DNA from: Betaproteobacteria bacterium
GTDB lineage: Bacteria > Pseudomonadota > Gammaproteobacteria > Burkholderiales > Rhodocyclaceae
Direction of reading: 5' to 3'
Assembly (NCBI GenBank): GCA_016880375.1
Contig: JAEHDO010000013.1
Coordinates: forward strand, 1-11,348
Length of the DNA: 11,348 bases
Positions 1 through 6,597 of the stretch are shown here, piece after piece (position 1 is the first letter of the stretch; every line of letters begins with the position of its first letter). The position numbers and the translations under genes are program-made. The notes beneath the pieces were generated by a model. It saw nothing but the letters and a program-made list of their open reading frames with translations, searched no databases and had not been told where the DNA came from.

Positions 1-435
1 GATGCGCGAGATCAGGTGGCCGGAGTTGTGCATGTCGAAATAACGGTCGGGCAGCCTCAGCAGGCTGTTGAACAACGCCACCCGCAGATCGTGCACCACG
101 CCCATCGAGACCCGTGCGAGGAAGTAGTTGCCGAGGTAGGAGCCGATCCCCTGCCAGGCGGCGATGAGGACGATCAGCAGCGGCACGGCGTGCATCATCT
201 GCAGGCCGCCGATCAATGGCACGCCGGCCAGCGTCGCTGCCGCCGGATCGACAAGCCCGTCGACAAAGTACTTCAGCACCGAGGCCAGCATGGGCTGGGA
301 CGAGGCGAAGATGAAGTAGCCGAGGATGCTGATGGCAAACCAGCCGGCATACGGCCTGACGTAGCCCAGCAGGCGCAAATACAGGCCCAGGCTGGAAGTG
401 ACGCTGGCAGAGGCGTGCGAATCAGGGGGTTGCAT
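1..435 (-). CDS. msbA: MsbA-like lipid A / LPS ABC exporter, N-terminal part (cut by window edge)
   Basis: This is the first 145 codons of an ABC exporter that, by family, flips lipid A-core across the inner membrane using ATP. The reading frame is open from an ATG at 435 to the window edge, so the nucleotide-binding domain lies outside. Visible are an N-terminal cytoplasmic tail, a hydrophobic segment at about residues 32-52 (GWFAISILGYF...), the YFVDGL motif at about 56-61, a second hydrophobic stretch at about 83-107, and LPDRYFDMHNSGHLISRI near residues 128-145. That last stretch is the characteristic start of the first intracellular loop in MsbA proteins (YFD..NSGHL.SRI). The gene is divergent from an LPS-kinase-like gene, which fits LPS export. 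The family is clear. Naming it MsbA rather than another type-IV ABC exporter rests on these motifs and the LPS context. Confidence 0.85.
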   Translation of the reverse strand, partial: MQPPDSHASASVTSSLGLYLRLLGYVRPYAGWFAISILGYFIFASSQPMLASVLKYFVDGLVDPAAATLAGVPLIGGLQMMHAVPLLIVLIAAWQGIGSYLGNYFLARVSMGVVHDLRVALFNSLLRLPDRYFDMHNSGHLISRI

Positions 436-465
436 GGGGCGCCGGACGGCGGAAATGATGCGGGG

Positions 466-471
466 ATTCTA
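466..471 (-). promoter_or_regulatory. Possible -10 element for the msbA-like gene
   Basis: Reading the minus strand, TAGAAT lies about 30 bases upstream of the ATG at 435 and matches the sigma-70 -10 consensus TATAAT at five of six positions. No convincing -35 hexamer is present at 16-18 bp spacing. This is a tentative call based on position and the hexamer alone. Confidence 0.25.
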
Positions 472-496
472 GCATGGGCGGCATGCCCGGCCGGAC

Positions 497-505
497 TGGT
501 AAAAT
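497..505 (+). promoter_or_regulatory. Possible extended -10 promoter for the kinase-like gene
   Basis: TGGTAAAAT fits an extended -10 element (TG-n-TAAAAT), with five of six matches to TATAAT. It would start transcription near 512, about 35 bases before the proposed TTG start at 547. No good -35 is visible, which extended -10 promoters can tolerate. It lies in the 111-base divergent spacer between the msbA-like and kinase-like genes, so both promoters would be packed back to back. Confidence 0.35.
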
Positions 506-546
506 GCCGGCCTACGACATGCAGCCGGCCCGCCGACGGACGCCCC

Positions 547-1170
547 TTGCAGACTTTGGAACACGATGACTACCTCGCGCTGCGCGCCGACGCCACCGTG
601 CTGGAGCACGACCGCTATGGCGACAAGGTGCTGCAACTCGCCGACGGCAGCTATCTCAAGCTGTTCCGCCGCAAGCGCCTGATCTCCTCCGCCGCCTGGT
701 ATCCCTACGCCCGGCGCTTCGCCGACAACGCGCTCGAATTGGCCCGGCGTCGGATTCCCTGCCCCGGCGTGATCGGCGTCTACCGCATCCCGAGCGTCAG
801 CCGCGATGCCGTGCACTACCGGCCGCTGGCGGGGCAGACGCTGCGCCACCTCGTCCGCTCGGGCGCGGACACGGCAACGCTGCGCGACCAGCTCGGGCGC
901 TTCGTCGCCCGCCTGCACGAGGCCGGCATCTATTTCCGCTCGCTCCACCTCGGCAATATCGTCCTGACGCCTGCCGGCGAACTCGGGCTGATCGACATCG
1001 CCGACCTGCGCGCCTCTCGCAATCCGATACCCCGCCACCGCCGGTTGCGCAACCTGAAGCATCTTATGAGGGATGAGCAGGACCGGGCCTGGATTTGCCA
1101 TGCGGACGCAACTGCTTTTGACCGGGCCTACAATAATGCGTTGGGACAGGGTTCGGCGGGCCGAGCCTAG
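547..1170 (+). CDS. LPS core kinase-like protein (Kdo/heptose kinase fold, toluene-tolerance-type)
   Basis: This protein of about 207 residues has a small protein-kinase-like fold of the type that phosphorylates Kdo or heptose in the LPS core. Visible elements are a candidate ATP-binding lysine in YLKLF (about residue 38), a helix with ALELARRR (about 62-69), the loop FRSLHLGN (130-137) with the metal-binding Asn, and the DFG-like DIA at 150-152. The loop is odd: aligned to HRDLKxxN, the catalytic Asp position is Ser132 and His is Phe130. The start is uncertain. No in-frame ATG precedes the conserved region, so TTG at 547 (or 556) is preferred; an ATG at 519 is out of frame and stops at 569. 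It is divergent from the msbA-like gene and followed 45 bases later by a methyltransferase. The kinase-like fold is a good call; substrate and activity are not settled. Confidence 0.72.
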   Translation: MQTLEHDDYLALRADATVLEHDRYGDKVLQLADGSYLKLFRRKRLISSAAWYPYARRFADNALELARRRIPCPGVIGVYRIPSVSRDAVHYRPLAGQTLRHLVRSGADTATLRDQLGRFVARLHEAGIYFRSLHLGNIVLTPAGELGLIDIADLRASRNPIPRHRRLRNLKHLMRDEQDRAWICHADATAFDRAYNNALGQGSAGRA

Positions 1171-1215
1171 TCCTTTCATCGGCACACCAGCCGGAATCTG
1201 GAATTGGAAACCGCC

Positions 1216-2223
1216 ATGCCTGTTACCGAAGAAGCCGCGCTTATCGGCACCGAGGATTGCCCGGCGTGCCCGCTTTGCGGCTCCGCTGGAACCCTCATCC
1301 ATGTCGGCATGGAGGACCGCTTGTTCCATGTACCCGGCAAGTGGAATTCCAGGCAATGCGACAACGCAGAATGCGGCCTCGTCTGGCTCGATCCGATGCC
1401 GCGCCGGGAAGAAATACACAAGGCCTATGCCACCTATTACACGCACCAGGACAAGGGGCGCGGGGGCCCGGCCGGCCCCAGGAAGGGATGGCGGGTCCGT
1501 CTGCTGCGCCTCTACAAGCGCCTGCTCAAGCTCATGCTCGGGACAGGCCGGGAACGGGAAAACCATGACCTGATGTACCTGCGCGACGTTCCCCCGGGGA
1601 GGCTGCTGGAGATCGGCTGCGGCAGCGGCAAGCGTCTTTCCCGGCTGGCGGCCCTCGGCTGGCAGGTCGAAGGACAGGAAGTCGACGAAAAGGCCTGGGC
1701 AGCCGCCAAGGCAAAATACCCCTTCCAGGTGCATCTCGGGGAACTGAAATCGCTCACCCTGGCCGGGGATGCCTACGATGCGGTGGTGATGAACCATGTC
1801 ATCGAACATGTGCACGAGCCGGCGGAACTGCTCAAGGAAGCCAGGCGGCTATTGAAGCCGGGCGGCGTGCTGATCGCCAACACGCCGAACGCGATGAGCC
1901 AGGAGCATCGCATTTTCGGAACCAGCTGGTTCAGCCTGGATCCGCCCCGGCATCTGCATTTGTTTTCGCCCCGCTCGCTCTCCATGCTGGCCACGCGTGC
2001 CGGCTTTGCCCGGAGCGAAACCTGGACGACCAGCGTGAATTCGGATTACGTCGCCGCTTCCAGCCTGAAAATCCGCAGCATGGGGGACATGAAGGCCCGG
2101 GAAGAGCGGCTTGCCAAGGAAAGGAGAATCGTTGCCGGCCTCTATTTCCAGCTCTGGGCCGTCAGGTCGCGCGCCGGCATTCCCGACGGCGGAGAGGAAT
2201 GCACGCTGCGTGCCTACAAATGA
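1216..2223 (+). CDS. Class I SAM-dependent methyltransferase with N-terminal zinc ribbon
   Basis: This protein of 335 residues probably methylates a sugar or lipid-linked glycan intermediate in the cytoplasm. An N-terminal zinc-ribbon-like module has CPLCG at about 18-22 (a further Cys at 15) and a second Cys pair, C48 and C53 (CDNAECG), followed by LVWLDPMP. A Rossmann methyltransferase domain follows: glycine-rich motif I LEIGCGSG at 131-138, the acidic SAM-ribose region around EVDE, the motif NHVIEHVHEP at about 193-202, and LLKPGGVL at 212-219. The ATG at 1216 is chosen because GGAAA sits about six bases upstream; an in-frame TTG at 1204 is an alternative. The stop overlaps the proposed start of the next gene by 4 bp (ATGA), so the two are probably co-translated. 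It is clearly related to the methyltransferase at 3135-4103. The acceptor substrate cannot be read from the sequence. Confidence 0.85.
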   Translation: MPVTEEAALIGTEDCPACPLCGSAGTLIHVGMEDRLFHVPGKWNSRQCDNAECGLVWLDPMPRREEIHKAYATYYTHQDKGRGGPAGPRKGWRVRLLRLYKRLLKLMLGTGRERENHDLMYLRDVPPGRLLEIGCGSGKRLSRLAALGWQVEGQEVDEKAWAAAKAKYPFQVHLGELKSLTLAGDAYDAVVMNHVIEHVHEPAELLKEARRLLKPGGVLIANTPNAMSQEHRIFGTSWFSLDPPRHLHLFSPRSLSMLATRAGFARSETWTTSVNSDYVAASSLKIRSMGDMKAREERLAKERRIVAGLYFQLWAVRSRAGIPDGGEECTLRAYK

Positions 2224-3158
2224 GCAGGCCTCTGCCGCACAAGGACAAGCTGTGCGCAATTATCGTCAGCCACTTTCCGGACGCCCGTTTCGCCGAATAC
2301 CTCGGCGCCATTCAAACGCAGTGTGACCGTGTCCTCATCGTCGACAATGGCTCCGTCGGGCCGGCGCTCGAGATGCTGCGCGGCCTCAGCGGCGGGCCGG
2401 TCCGCCTCTTCGAAACGGGCAGGAATGCCGGCCTCGGTGCCGCCCTGAATATGGGCGTCGCCCATGCCAAGAACCTGGGATATGCCTGGGTCGTCCTCTT
2501 CGACCAGGATTCGCTTCCGCTCGCAGACATGGCAAGCCGCTTTACGGGCATCCTGGCCGAATACCCGCAGCCGGACCGGATCGCGATCATCGGCTCACGA
2601 TTCATTGACCGCAACCGGCAGCCGATGGCGGTGCAGCGGCCGGCCGTTTCCGGCGAGGCGCCCTGGGCAGAAAAGAAGCGCGTCATCACCTCCGGCATGC
2701 TGCTGTCGCTCCAGGCCTTCGACGACACCGGTCCCTTCCGCGAAGACTTCTTCATCGACACCATCGACCACGAGTTTTGCTACCGGGCCCGTCGCAAGGG
2801 CTGGCGCATCCTGCAAACCGCCGCCCCCCTCCTGGCCCACAGCGTCGGCAACTACCGGCGTCATCGCCTGCTGTGGTTCGATGTGTGGCGCTCCCACCAC
2901 CCCGCATGGCGTTGCTACCTCATGACGCGCAACCCGATGCTTCTGGCTCGGGAAAGCCACGCCCATGCGAAACTGCTTCGTGGCGGATACAAGGCGGTGA
3001 AAAATGCGCTCCTCATCCTGCTTTTCGAAGAAGACAAGGCAAGGAAGATCCGGGCGACGCTCACCGGCTACTTCCACGGCCTGTTTCGCAGGACGGAAAT
3101 GCCCGCCTGGATAAAGCGGCAGATCGGGCAACCGTCAGAGCGGCCGCCGGAAGGTTGA
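2220..3158 (+). CDS. GT2 family glycosyltransferase, rhamnosyltransferase-like
   Basis: This protein of 312 residues is a cytoplasmic GT-A fold enzyme expected to add a sugar, possibly rhamnose, from a nucleotide donor to a growing glycan. Visible are the starting strand LCAIIVSHFP (11-20), VDNGS (41-45), the GRNAGLGAALNMG segment (67-79), the DxD-type motif in LFDQDS (93-98), VITSGMLLS (155-163) and FFIDTIDHEFCYRARRKGW (177-195). The FDQDS and ID..DxEFC patterns are typical of the RfbF-type rhamnosyltransferase group. The start is ambiguous: ATG at 2220 gives an ATGA overlap with the upstream methyltransferase, while ATG at 2199 is in frame with GGAGAGG just before it, though spaced closely. 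The 3' end overlaps the convergent methyltransferase gene by 24 bp. The family is firm; rhamnose as donor is inference. Confidence 0.85.
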   Translation: MSRPLPHKDKLCAIIVSHFPDARFAEYLGAIQTQCDRVLIVDNGSVGPALEMLRGLSGGPVRLFETGRNAGLGAALNMGVAHAKNLGYAWVVLFDQDSLPLADMASRFTGILAEYPQPDRIAIIGSRFIDRNRQPMAVQRPAVSGEAPWAEKKRVITSGMLLSLQAFDDTGPFREDFFIDTIDHEFCYRARRKGWRILQTAAPLLAHSVGNYRRHRLLWFDVWRSHHPAWRCYLMTRNPMLLARESHAHAKLLRGGYKAVKNALLILLFEEDKARKIRATLTGYFHGLFRRTEMPAWIKRQIGQPSERPPEG

Positions 3159-4103
3159 GTGGATGATGTCCCCCCTTCCCTGCCGCTGTGCAACCCAGAC
3201 GAACAACCGTGCCAGGAACCGGCGCCACTTGATCTTTCTCGAGGGCCTGCCCTTGCGCTCGAACAGGATGTCGAGGCTGTTCAGGAACAGTTTCTGACTG
3301 GTTTCGACATCCTGCCTCAGCGGATCGAGGCCATGCTGCCGTGCCAGCAGGGCCAGGTTGCCCGAGGAAAACAGCATGAGATGGTAGGGAATCCCGGTTG
3401 CATACCATTTCGTGCCGAAGAGCGCCCATCCGAGCGAGCTGAAATTCGGCGTTTCGATGACCAGGCAGCCGCCGGGCTTGAGAAGCCTTGCCAGTTCGGC
3501 CATGAACTGATGCGGCGTCGGAATATGCTCGATGACGTGGCGGGCGGTGATGACGTCGAACGAGGCGGAGGGGAGCCGCGCTGAAGCCAGGTCACCGGTG
3601 TGCACGGACAAGCCGCTGCTGCGGCAGGACTCCGCGCTCTGCCGGTTGAGCTCGACGCCCTCGACCTGCCAGCCCAGGCTGCGCATGGTGCGCAGATACC
3701 GGCCGTTGCCGCAGCCGACGTCGAGCAGCCTGCCGCCGGGCACGAAATCGATCGCGCGCTCGGCATTCTGGAAAGTCGCCCTCAGCCGGGCGACAAGGGC
3801 AACAAGCGGGTTGACGCTCAGGTGGGCGTAGCCATGGTACAACTTGAGCCGGGCCAGCTTGAGCGGATTGATCGCCTTGGTGCGCTCGAGATCGTCCGGC
3901 TCGACGTAGCTGTCCGGATAGAGCTCGTCGAGGGCGGCGGCATCCGGCATGGGGTGCAGGAAGAATGCGCCGCAGGCATCGCACTTATAATAGTCGTAGC
4001 GTGTCATGTCGGCTTTGAGCAGGACGTTCCTGCCGCTGAAGTCATAGGCGGAGGGCGACGTGCAGATCGGACACGAGGCGCGGTCGGATTGCGAATGAAT
4101 CAT
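3135..4103 (-). CDS. Class I SAM-dependent methyltransferase with N-terminal zinc ribbon (paralogue of 1216-2223)
   Basis: This protein of 322 residues is probably a glycan-modifying methyltransferase. The N-terminal ribbon has CPIC at 11-14 and CDACG at 41-45, followed by FFLHPMP, matching the layout of the gene at 1216-2223. The catalytic domain shows LDVGCGNG (127-134), an acidic residue in GVELN (149-153), ARHVIEHIPTP (187-197) and LLKPGGCLVIETPN (207-220). The shared stretch GWQVEG after motif I, and the FGT-W-x-x ... LFS layout after LKPGG, support a paralogous relation. The ATG at 4103 is the first in-frame start and immediately precedes the ribbon; no strong ribosome site is seen. It lies on the opposite strand to its neighbours, overlaps the GT2 gene by 24 bp at its 3' end, and is divergent from the next gene across 41 bp. 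The substrate is unknown. Confidence 0.85.
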   Translation of the reverse strand: MIHSQSDRASCPICTSPSAYDFSGRNVLLKADMTRYDYYKCDACGAFFLHPMPDAAALDELYPDSYVEPDDLERTKAINPLKLARLKLYHGYAHLSVNPLVALVARLRATFQNAERAIDFVPGGRLLDVGCGNGRYLRTMRSLGWQVEGVELNRQSAESCRSSGLSVHTGDLASARLPSASFDVITARHVIEHIPTPHQFMAELARLLKPGGCLVIETPNFSSLGWALFGTKWYATGIPYHLMLFSSGNLALLARQHGLDPLRQDVETSQKLFLNSLDILFERKGRPSRKIKWRRFLARLFVWVAQRQGRGDIIHSTFRRPL

Positions 4104-4144
4104 TTTCTGAAAACCCGCAGTTATTGCTGACAGGCTAGCTCCCT

Positions 4145-4825
4145 ATGGGTGATGTAAACCAATTGCTGTTCGTGATGTCCCTCTCGGACAGCCTTGAAGG
4201 CCCCGTGCTCGAAGTGGGCAGCAGGGACTATGGTAATACACAAGATTTCAGGGCGCTCTTCAAGGGAGCGGATTATGTCGGCATCGACATGCAGGCGGGC
4301 AAGGGCGTGGATCTCGTGCTGGACCTGACGGACGATTTCGAGAGCCTGGACAGGCGCCTGGGGGGACGCCGCTTCGGCACGATCATTTGCATGAGCGTGC
4401 TCGAGCATTGCCGCGACCCCTTCAGGATGGCACGAAACATCGAAGCGCTGCTCGCCGATGGCGGCAACCTGGTGATCGGCGCGCCGTTCGTGTGGGAACT
4501 GCATGGTTTCCCGGACGACTACTGGCGCTTCACGCCCAGCGGAATTCGCGTCCTCTTCCCCGGCCTCGATTTTTCTGCCGTTCCCGGAGCCGCCTTTACC
4601 GGCCGCAAGGGCGATGCGGCGCCCCTCGACGGCAACCTGTTCTGCATCAAATTCAGCTCGAAGAACCCCGAGACACGCAGGCTGCTCGGGATCGTCCCGT
4701 CCGGCCTGATCGGCCTGTTCAGGAAAGCGGGATGGATGAAGCGGCTTTTCGGCCATCGCTGCGTTTTCCCCTCGGTCATGGTGAGCATGGTCGGCAGGAA
4801 GCCCGCTCCCGCCAAGGATGGCTAG
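4145..4825 (+). CDS. SAM-dependent methyltransferase-like protein, short divergent form
   Basis: This 226-residue protein has a Rossmann methyltransferase fold and no zinc ribbon. Motif I is atypical: VLEVGSRDYGN at 21-31 instead of a GxGxG loop. The acidic residue of the next strand is visible in YVGIDMQ (44-50), followed by DLVLDLTDDF (56-65) and ICMSVLEHCRDP (81-92). A distinctive segment WELHGFPDDYWRFTP at 117-131 is present; similar Tyr-Trp-Arg-Phe patterns occur in methyltransferase-like proteins of surface-glycan clusters. The ATG at 4145 is used, although the ribosome site is weak. A 94-base gap separates it from another methyltransferase-like gene in the same direction, so the two may form one transcription unit. 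The fold is likely; the acceptor and even the catalytic activity are unproven. Confidence 0.75.
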   Translation: MGDVNQLLFVMSLSDSLEGPVLEVGSRDYGNTQDFRALFKGADYVGIDMQAGKGVDLVLDLTDDFESLDRRLGGRRFGTIICMSVLEHCRDPFRMARNIEALLADGGNLVIGAPFVWELHGFPDDYWRFTPSGIRVLFPGLDFSAVPGAAFTGRKGDAAPLDGNLFCIKFSSKNPETRRLLGIVPSGLIGLFRKAGWMKRLFGHRCVFPSVMVSMVGRKPAPAKDG

Positions 4826-4919
4826 TTGAAGCCTCTCAGGGAAATCGGCGGGCTGTACGCCGTAGCAGTCCTTTCCCTCATGGGCTCTCATTGATTTATC
4901 GAAACAACAAGGTGTGCGT

Positions 4920-5591
4920 ATGGGAAAAAGCATTTCCAGGACGATCAGGAGCAGGTTCTACGGCTTTTTCCTGAAGCGAGCGCCACGTCATGTTTTGAAG
5001 GCAGAGATTGCCCGCCGGCAGATAGACGCGGCCACGCGCGTCTATGGCGCCTTCCTGGATGCGGACAATTTCGAGAACGAAGTTGTGAGAAACACCGCTT
5101 CCGAGTCGAACAAGATATCAGGCGTGGTGGCTCATGCGCTGCGATCGGTCTCCAAACCTTCCGACCTGTTTTTCCTGCCCGGCGAACGCAGATCGGCACG
5201 GCAGGCCTACAGCCAGGTCTCAGGGGTGCCGGCCGACCAGATCCTGACCGCCGGTTGGCATGAAGACATGGACTTTCAATGGAATTTCGAATCAGGTCCT
5301 CCAGTCGGGATACCGAAAGTGGACTTGATTGCATCGCAAGCGATCATTGAACACCTGATCGATCCTTTCAAGCATCTGGAAGACTGCCATGGCCTGCTCA
5401 AACCTGGCGGGCATATGGTTTTCTCGACGGTGATCCCGGGTTTCCAGTACCACCGTTACCCGGTCGACTGCCTGAGGTTTTTCCCCGACTGGTTCGAGGA
5501 AGTTGCGCGTCGGCTGGACGCGCAGGTGGTATTGCGGAGCATGAGCAGGACCACAACGCTGATTGCCTATACGTTTCGCAAGCGGGATTAA
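4920..5591 (+). CDS. Methyltransferase-like protein lacking a recognisable SAM motif I
   Basis: This 223-residue protein shows the second half of a class I methyltransferase: VDLIASQAIIEHLIDPFKHL at 134-153, LLKPGGHMVFSTV at 159-171 and YHRYPVDCLRFFPDWF at 177-192. The expected glycine-rich SAM loop is not visible in the first 130 residues, which instead carry a basic N-terminus and ILTAGWHEDMDFQWNFE at 108-124. I assign ATG at 4920 because AAGG lies seven bases upstream; an in-frame GTG at 4914 is an alternative. Its stop (5589-5591) is one base before the GTG of the next glycosyltransferase, suggesting coupled expression. Spot counts give about 50% GC in 5041-5100 and 5281-5340, well below the neighbouring glycosyltransferase. 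The shared architecture suggests a real divergent family rather than a decayed gene. Confidence 0.72.
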   Translation: MGKSISRTIRSRFYGFFLKRAPRHVLKAEIARRQIDAATRVYGAFLDADNFENEVVRNTASESNKISGVVAHALRSVSKPSDLFFLPGERRSARQAYSQVSGVPADQILTAGWHEDMDFQWNFESGPPVGIPKVDLIASQAIIEHLIDPFKHLEDCHGLLKPGGHMVFSTVIPGFQYHRYPVDCLRFFPDWFEEVARRLDAQVVLRSMSRTTTLIAYTFRKRD

Positions 5592-5592
5592 T

Positions 5593-6597
5593 GTGGCAGA
5601 CCCCAAAGTCCCTCGCACCGGCCGCAGGCTGCTGTTCGTCTCGAAGGGGGTCGATTCGTCGTCGACGCGCTACCGCGCGCTGCAGTTCTTCCCGCTCTGG
5701 CAGGCGGCCGGCTTCGAACCGTCGCATGTGACCGCCTCGGGCGGTGCCGGCGCCCTCCTCGCCATGCTGCGGCAGGCGCGCCAAGCCGACATTGTCGTCG
5801 TCCTGCGCAAGACCTTCCCACCGCCCCTGCTCTGGCTGCTGCGACGGGCCTCGCACCGGCTGGTCTTCGACTTCGACGACGCCGTCTTCTGCAACAGCGA
5901 CGGCACGCCCTCGCGCACGCGCATGGCGCGCTTCGCCGCGATGGCGTGCGCCTGCGACCATGTGACGGCCGGCAACGCCTTCCTCGCCGCCCGCGCCGCC
6001 GCCTTCAATCGGGCAGTGACCGTCGTCCCCACCTGCGTCGATGCCGCACGCTACCGCACCGCGGCGGAAAAACCGGCGGACACGCTCGACCTGGTATGGA
6101 TCGGCAGCCAGTCGACGCGGAAGTACCTGGTCGGGGCGATGCCGTGGCTGAAGCAGGCGGCGGAGAAGGTGCCCGGCCTGCGCCTGAAGATCATCGCCGA
6201 CTTCGACCTTCCCGGCTGCGGCGTGGTGACGCAGCCGCTGACCTGGCGCGCCGACACCGAGGCGCGGGAACTGGCCGCCTCGCATATCGGCATCGCACCG
6301 ATGAGCGACGACGACTGGAGCCGCGGCAAGTGCGCGCTGAAGGTGCTGCAGTACATGGCGGCCGGCCTGCCGGTGGTGTCGTCGGATGCCGGTGCCAATG
6401 CCGAGGTGATCGCGGAGGGCGAAACCGGTTTCCTGGTGACCACGTCCGGCGAGTGGGCAGAGCGCATCGCACGCCTGGCAAGCGATGCGTCGCTGCAGCG
6501 GCGAATGGGCGAGGCGGGCCGCCGCCGCGTGGAGGCTGACTATTCCGTCGAACCGGTCTTCGCCCGATGGCGCTCCGTTGTCGGGGGACTGTTCTGA
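5593..6597 (+). CDS. GT4-like (GT-B fold) glycosyltransferase
   Basis: This 334-residue protein is expected to transfer a sugar from a nucleotide donor to a glycan at the cytoplasmic face of the membrane. The N-terminal half has LLFVSKG..SSSTRYR (13-28) and VFDFDDAVF (91-99). The C-terminal half has LVWIGSQSTRKYL (167-179), the donor-site region GKCALKVLQYMAAGLPVV (245-262) and NAEVI with GETGFLV (269-282). In the usual GT4 E-x7-E motif both acids seem replaced: Gly245 at the first position by anchoring on the MAAG segment, and Gln253 at the second. GTG at 5593 is chosen because GGGA lies five bases upstream, and it follows the preceding stop by one base. The last 58 bases overlap the convergent membrane protein gene. 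The family is well supported; the sugar is unknown. Confidence 0.85.
   Translation: MADPKVPRTGRRLLFVSKGVDSSSTRYRALQFFPLWQAAGFEPSHVTASGGAGALLAMLRQARQADIVVVLRKTFPPPLLWLLRRASHRLVFDFDDAVFCNSDGTPSRTRMARFAAMACACDHVTAGNAFLAARAAAFNRAVTVVPTCVDAARYRTAAEKPADTLDLVWIGSQSTRKYLVGAMPWLKQAAEKVPGLRLKIIADFDLPGCGVVTQPLTWRADTEARELAASHIGIAPMSDDDWSRGKCALKVLQYMAAGLPVVSSDAGANAEVIAEGETGFLVTTSGEWAERIARLASDASLQRRMGEAGRRRVEADYSVEPVFARWRSVVGGLF

Noticed and set aside
16..546. Upstream extension of the kinase-like frame over the msbA-like gene
   Set aside because: It is antisense to a clear MsbA N-terminus and has non-protein-like composition. The kinase homology begins near residue 5 of the proposed start.
469..1815. A 448-codon minus-strand frame covering the kinase and first methyltransferase
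   Set aside because: It shows no recognisable motif and runs opposite two genes with clear catalytic motifs.
4826..4919. Possible promoter or small RNA in the 94-base gap between tandem methyltransferase-like genes
   Set aside because: No matched -35/-10 pair or stable hairpin was found by eye. Only the AAGG ribosome site before 4920 is supportable.
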